Assembly: GCF_003966895.1 (NCBI RefSeq)
Contig: NZ_AP018449.1
Location: forward strand, 3,055,501-3,119,500
Direction of reading: 5' to 3'
Source of the DNA: Methylomusa anaerophila
GTDB taxonomy: Bacteria; Bacillota; Negativicutes; Sporomusales; Sporomusaceae
DNA length: 64,000 nt
Part shown: one piece after another, positions 60,597 to 64,000 of the stretch
Layout: each line of letters opens with the position of its first letter
How positions within the stretch are numbered: position 1 is the stretch's first letter
Notes under the pieces: generated by a model
Database searches by the model: none
What the model was told of the DNA's origin: nothing
Seen by the model: only the letters and a program-made list of their open reading frames with translations
Position numbers and translations under genes: made by a program

Positions 60597-62501
60597 TTAT
60601 GCACTTTGCCACTTCATTAGACGAGCGGAATTGGCTATTACCAGCACTGAACCGGCGTTATGGACTAATGCTCCGAGAATTGGCCCCATAATACCAAGGG
60701 AAGCTAGAACTATTGCAACGAAATTAATCAGCATGGACAATAAAATATTGAAATTAATTGTTCGCAAAGTTTGCCGGCTTAAATTTATCAATTGCGATAT
60801 TTTGCCAATGTCGTTAGACATAAGGGCGATATCGGCCGTTTGAACAGCTACATCCGTTCCGGTAGCACCCATGGCAATTCCTATATCGGCTAATGCCAGG
60901 GCCGGCGCGTCATTGATGCCATCGCCGACCATCGCTACCTGGTAACCCTGTTCTTTCAATCTATTGACTACTTTGCCTTTTTGTTCCGGCAACTGTTCAG
61001 CAACATAGCGGGTAATATTAGTTGCTGCCGCGATGGCTGCCGCGGTGCGGGGATTATCCCCGGTCAGCAGCCAAATTTCCCGGATACCGTCTTCTTGCAG
61101 TCGTTTCACCGCCTCAGCTGATTCTTCCCTAACCGGATCAGCCACTGTTATAACTCCGGCCAGGCTGCCGCCTACCGCCAATAGCAGGGCGGTTTGTCCT
61201 TTTTCTTCAGCTTGCGTGATAAAAATTTCGATCTCATGCGCCAATGGTATGGATTCTTGTTTCATCAGTTTACGATTACCGATGAGTATTAATGAACCAC
61301 TATAATTTGCCTCTAGCCCATGACCCAATCGTACTTTAAATGAATCAGGGTCCGGGACAGTTAAATTTTCCTCATAGGCCTTTTTGATGATAGCTTGGGA
61401 CAAAGGATGCTCAGAAAATTTTTCCGCAATAGCTGCTAATTGCAGTAATTTTTGTTCACTTAAGGCATTAAATGCTTTTATCTCAGTAACCATTGGTTTT
61501 CCTTTGGTTAAAGTGCCGGTTTTATCAAAAATTACGGCAGTAATTTTGCCGCTGACCTCCATAGCTTGCCCGCTTTTGACCAGGATACCGGTTTTCGCTG
61601 CCTGGCCGATGCCGGCCATCATGGCGGTAGGAGTGGCCAAACAGAGGGCGCAAGGGCAAAAAACAATCAGGATGGTCACCGCCCGGATAATATCAGCGGT
61701 AAAAACATAGACCAGTATGGCTGTGAGCAGGGCTGCCGGCACCATCCATGCCGCCCAGCGGTCAGCCGTACGGATTATAGGGGCTTTGCTTTTTTCAGCT
61801 TCTTCCACCAGTTTGATCACCTTAGCCAGAGTGGTGTCTTCGCCTACTTTAGTAGCCTTTATCCCTAAGGATCCTAACTGATTTAACGAACCTATATAGA
61901 CTTCATCACCAGGCAGCTTATCCACGGGCATAGACTCTCCTGTAACTGCAGCCTGGTTTACCGCAGATTGGCCGGAAGCAACTATTCCGTCTACCGGAAT
62001 ATATTCGCCGGGCTTCACCAAAACCATATCGCCGACCTGAACTTTTTCGGCAGGAATATTAATTTCCTGACCGTCACGGCGAACCCTTGCCGTGGGGGGA
62101 ACAACACTAATCAGATCTTTAATACCGGCTTTAGCCTTGGATACCGTTCTCTCTTCCAATAACTCGCCAAGCATCATAATAAAGGCTACTTCACCGGCGG
62201 CAAAATATTCCCCGACAAACACCGCGGCAATTAATGCTATGCTGATAAGTACGCCGGCTTTAATATCTCTATTGACGAACAACCCAATGACCGCACCTTT
62301 TAAAATAGGTGTGCCGCTGATAATAATGCTTATCCAGGCCAGGTCAAAACCCGCTTGCTCTTTAAACAGGCCGAACCAGCTCAATATCAAAAATAAACCG
62401 GAAATACCGGTAAGCCCATAAGTCCAAAATTCTGCCGGCAGACTTGAGAAAAAACTGCTTTTTTTCTTGGCCGGCGATTTGGGCATTACTAATTCTTCCA
62501 C
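60597..62501 (-). CDS. Heavy-metal P1B-type ATPase without metal-binding head domain
   Basis: A 634-aa pump from GTG 62501 (AAAGGA upstream). It has the P-type set TGES, FDKTGTLT, SEHPLS, TGDNPRT and GDGINDAPALA. No HMA or Cys-rich head is present. The membrane site is FCPCALCLATPTA (CPC with a further Cys), and the last segment reads ALVHNAGSVLVIANSARL, where the Zn/Cd pumps have D and Cu pumps have a different pattern. So the metal cannot be assigned; zinc, copper, manganese or iron are all possible. The gene follows marR by 17 bases in one operon. Confidence 0.88.
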   Translation of the reverse strand: MEELVMPKSPAKKKSSFFSSLPAEFWTYGLTGISGLFLILSWFGLFKEQAGFDLAWISIIISGTPILKGAVIGLFVNRDIKAGVLISIALIAAVFVGEYFAAGEVAFIMMLGELLEERTVSKAKAGIKDLISVVPPTARVRRDGQEINIPAEKVQVGDMVLVKPGEYIPVDGIVASGQSAVNQAAVTGESMPVDKLPGDEVYIGSLNQLGSLGIKATKVGEDTTLAKVIKLVEEAEKSKAPIIRTADRWAAWMVPAALLTAILVYVFTADIIRAVTILIVFCPCALCLATPTAMMAGIGQAAKTGILVKSGQAMEVSGKITAVIFDKTGTLTKGKPMVTEIKAFNALSEQKLLQLAAIAEKFSEHPLSQAIIKKAYEENLTVPDPDSFKVRLGHGLEANYSGSLILIGNRKLMKQESIPLAHEIEIFITQAEEKGQTALLLAVGGSLAGVITVADPVREESAEAVKRLQEDGIREIWLLTGDNPRTAAAIAAATNITRYVAEQLPEQKGKVVNRLKEQGYQVAMVGDGINDAPALALADIGIAMGATGTDVAVQTADIALMSNDIGKISQLINLSRQTLRTINFNILLSMLINFVAIVLASLGIMGPILGALVHNAGSVLVIANSARLMKWQSA

Positions 62502-62518
62502 AATACCGCGTCCTTTCT

Positions 62519-62938
62519 TTAAAAAATCTCGGCATTAACCTTTTTTAATATTGCTAACATTTGCGCGCTCTCTTCTGCCGAGAGAATAGACAACACTTGT
62601 TCGGTCAGAGTGTTATGGTATTTATGATGTTCGGCAAAAGCCTTTTTGCCTTTGTCAGTCAGAGTTATCAAGTAAACCCGGCGGTCTTCCTTCACCGACT
62701 CCCGTTGGGCGTACCCTTCTTTTTCCAGGCGGTCAACGGTAACGGTGGTAGTCCCTGTGGTAACGCCTAATTTTTGCGCGAGATTTTTCATGTTTATTGG
62801 ACCATATGTGCCGAGTATTTCAACGGCGTGAGCTTCGGCCACCGTTAAATTGCCGGCCCGTATTACCGAATTTTCCCAGGAAGCAAATCCATTGAAAAAA
62901 ATAAACAATTCATGGGTAAATTCATCAACCACAGGCAT
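62519..62938 (-). CDS. MarR-family regulator
   Basis: A 139-aa winged-helix regulator. The DNA-binding region is INMKNLAQKLGVTTGTTTVTVDRLEKEGYAQRESVKEDRRVYLITLTDKGKKAF, with the usual dimer helices around it. It precedes a metal P-type ATPase gene and probably controls that operon; a metal-responsive MarR (AdcR-like zinc sensor) is conceivable because of His/Glu residues (FTHEL, FAEHHKYHN), but this is inference. ATG follows AAGGAGTGATAC. Confidence 0.9.
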   Translation of the reverse strand: MPVVDEFTHELFIFFNGFASWENSVIRAGNLTVAEAHAVEILGTYGPINMKNLAQKLGVTTGTTTVTVDRLEKEGYAQRESVKEDRRVYLITLTDKGKKAFAEHHKYHNTLTEQVLSILSAEESAQMLAILKKVNAEIF

Positions 62939-62969
62939 GTATCACTCCTTATAATTTGAATTTATAAAT

Positions 62970-62998
62970 ATTCTATTATAGAATTGTTTGATTGTCAA
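62970..62998 (-). promoter_or_regulatory. Promoter and palindromic operator of the marR-ATPase operon
   Basis: On the minus strand TTGACA (62998-62993) and TAGAAT (62975-62970) with a 17-base spacer. A 15-base palindrome ATTCTAT-T-ATAGAAT (62970-62984) covers the -10 box, well placed for autorepression. Confidence 0.72.
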
Positions 62999-63084
62999 AT
63001 ATATTTTATATTTTACTGCGAAATTATCTTGACACACATTTCCCAGTCGCGTGAGAAAATACATAAATTTTTCCGGAAAATACA

Positions 63085-63111
63085 AAATCGCCGAATCAAT
63101 GTCCGGCGATT
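63085..63111 (-). terminator. Intrinsic terminator of the etfA-maoC transcript
   Basis: AATCGCCG and CGGCGATT on the minus strand, followed by TTGTATTTT. Confidence 0.8.
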
Positions 63112-63143
63112 CAGAAGTTTCAGTGGTTATGACGATCTTTTAG

Positions 63144-63578
63144 TTAATCTTTTTTTCTTACAGTGGCTTTGCCGTCGATTACTACGGTCCCTGCTTGATT
63201 GGTTACAGTAGTTTTTAAAATCAAGCGGCTTTTCCCTTCGATTTTTTCCATGACTTCTACGGTAGCGGTAACGGTATCACCAATTTTGACCGGGGCCTTG
63301 AAAGACAGTTCCTGGCCAAGATAGATGGTATTGGCGCCGGGAAGGACAGTCCCCAGGACAGCGGAGATAAAACCTGCCGACAGCATGCCGTGAGCGATAG
63401 GTTCTTTGAATACAGTGGTTTTGGCATAGTCAGCGTCAGTATGCAAGGGGTTGAGGTCGCCGGTCAGATTTGCATAAGTGTAGACGTCATGGGCTGTTAT
63501 GGTTTTAGACATGCTGGCTTTATCGCCGATTTTTATATCAGCGAACTTGATGTTTCTTACCATTTTTACCATAGTCAA
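63144..63578 (-). CDS. MaoC-like (R)-specific enoyl-CoA hydratase
   Basis: A 144-aa hot-dog-fold protein of the MaoC/PhaJ family. The catalytic block [21 protein letters not shown] contains the Asp/His pair, followed by [20 protein letters not shown] and the strand region [20 protein letters not shown]. It hydrates trans-2-enoyl-CoA or acts in a related acyl-CoA step. It begins with TTG 63578 overlapping the stop of the upstream etfA gene, or with ATG 63572. The coupling to an electron-transfer flavoprotein suggests a role in acyl-CoA reduction or fatty-acid turnover. Confidence 0.9.
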   Translation of the reverse strand: MTMVKMVRNIKFADIKIGDKASMSKTITAHDVYTYANLTGDLNPLHTDADYAKTTVFKEPIAHGMLSAGFISAVLGTVLPGANTIYLGQELSFKAPVKIGDTVTATVEVMEKIEGKSRLILKTTVTNQAGTVVIDGKATVRKKD

Positions 63579-64000
63579 GCAATCCCTTTAATCTTTTTGA
63601 ATTCGGTTATAAGGGCCGGAATGACTTCCATCACGTCCCCTACAATGCCGTAATCGGCCACTTTGAAAATTGGCGCGTCGGCGTCTTTATTGATGGCAAT
63701 AACAATGTCGGAGGAGGACATACCGGCCAGATGCTGGATGGCGCCGGAAATACCGCAAGCAAAGTAAATTTTAGGGCCAACGGTTTTACCGGTTTGCCCC
63801 ACCTGATGCAAGGCCGGTTTCCAGCCGGCGTCGACAGCCGCGCGGGACGCGCCGACAGCTGCGCCCAGGACATTGGCCAACTCTTCAATGAGGGTGAAGT
63901 TTTCAGGCTTACACATGCCACGCCCTCCGGAAACAATAATTTCGGCTTCTTCCAGGTTGCAGGCGGCTGTACAGGATTGAATCACGCCGAGAAGTTTGGT
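63575..64000 (-). CDS. etfA: Electron-transfer flavoprotein alpha subunit, C-terminal part
   Basis: The reading frame enters from beyond the right edge; about 141 residues are visible. They include the FAD-binding region [71 protein letters not shown] and [21 protein letters not shown], typical of EtfA. It carries electrons between acyl-CoA dehydrogenases and other redox partners, possibly in electron bifurcation. The stop overlaps the start of the MaoC gene. Confidence 0.95.
   Translation of the reverse strand, partial: TKLLGVIQSCTAACNLEEAEIIVSGGRGMCKPENFTLIEELANVLGAAVGASRAAVDAGWKPALHQVGQTGKTVGPKIYFACGISGAIQHLAGMSSSDIVIAINKDADAPIFKVADYGIVGDVMEVIPALITEFKKIKGIA

Overview
The window looks like chromosomal DNA of a spore-forming, diderm Firmicute, most likely a Negativicutes member of the Sporomusaceae type. 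It combines a SpoVB-like flippase and a spore-type GH18 glucosidase with outer-membrane features: ExbB/ExbD/TonB, a TonB-dependent receptor, a heptosyltransferase-like GT9 enzyme and two small outer-membrane beta-barrel proteins. This placement is inferred from gene content only; there is no rRNA in the window.

Left part (1-24180): mostly housekeeping and accessory single genes. They include a truncated membrane protein at the edge, a CBS-domain protein, a lone FabH, a porin-like barrel, SpoVB, PAP2 phosphatase and an acetate (SatP) transporter. A textbook fluoride riboswitch precedes two crcB genes and a DUF190 gene. Further on are an FMN glutamate-synthase-like protein, a type III polyketide synthase with an isoprenylcysteine-type methyltransferase (BpsA-BpsB arrangement), hemolysin III, TyrS, GT9, GH18, an ECF S component, a CNNM/CorC protein lacking its membrane domain, a cysteine-rich Cu/Zn SOD, and a cadC-cadA metal-efflux operon with a 26-bp perfect palindromic operator.

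Centre (24280-55082): an iron-acquisition island. A Fur box precedes exbB-exbD-tonB-hutX. Then come an AraC (PchR/YbtA-type) regulator, a second Fur box, a complete ECF transporter (T, double ATPase, Trep_Strep/MptD-type S), a TonB-dependent receptor, and a nonribosomal siderophore operon. The operon encodes a type II thioesterase; a salicyl-AMP ligase fused to a salicylate synthase; a 3038-aa NRPS (ArCP-Cy-A-PCP-Cy-A-PCP); a saccharopine-dehydrogenase-like reductase; a PchG/Irp3-type thiazoline reductase fused to a methyltransferase; and an 1847-aa NRPS (docking-Cy-A[MT]-PCP-TE). All three A domains carry the cysteine code. The predicted product is a salicyl-capped chain of three cysteine-derived thiazoline/thiazolidine rings with reduction and methylation: related to pyochelin and yersiniabactin but without the polyketide unit. 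No exporter or phosphopantetheinyl transferase is recognised in the window. An IS481-type transposase gene lies immediately after the operon.

Right part (55083-64000): the transposase gene, a Tat-exported metallophosphoesterase, a second barrel protein, a double-rubredoxin flavin reductase, a flavodoxin behind a near-perfect Fur box (an iron-sparing electron carrier), a marR-P-type ATPase operon, and a MaoC hydratase following the 3' part of an electron-transfer flavoprotein alpha subunit gene cut by the window edge.

Taken together, Fur-type sites link energy transduction, the ECF importer and flavodoxin as one probable iron-starvation response. The AraC protein probably adds siderophore-dependent activation of the receptor and NRPS genes.
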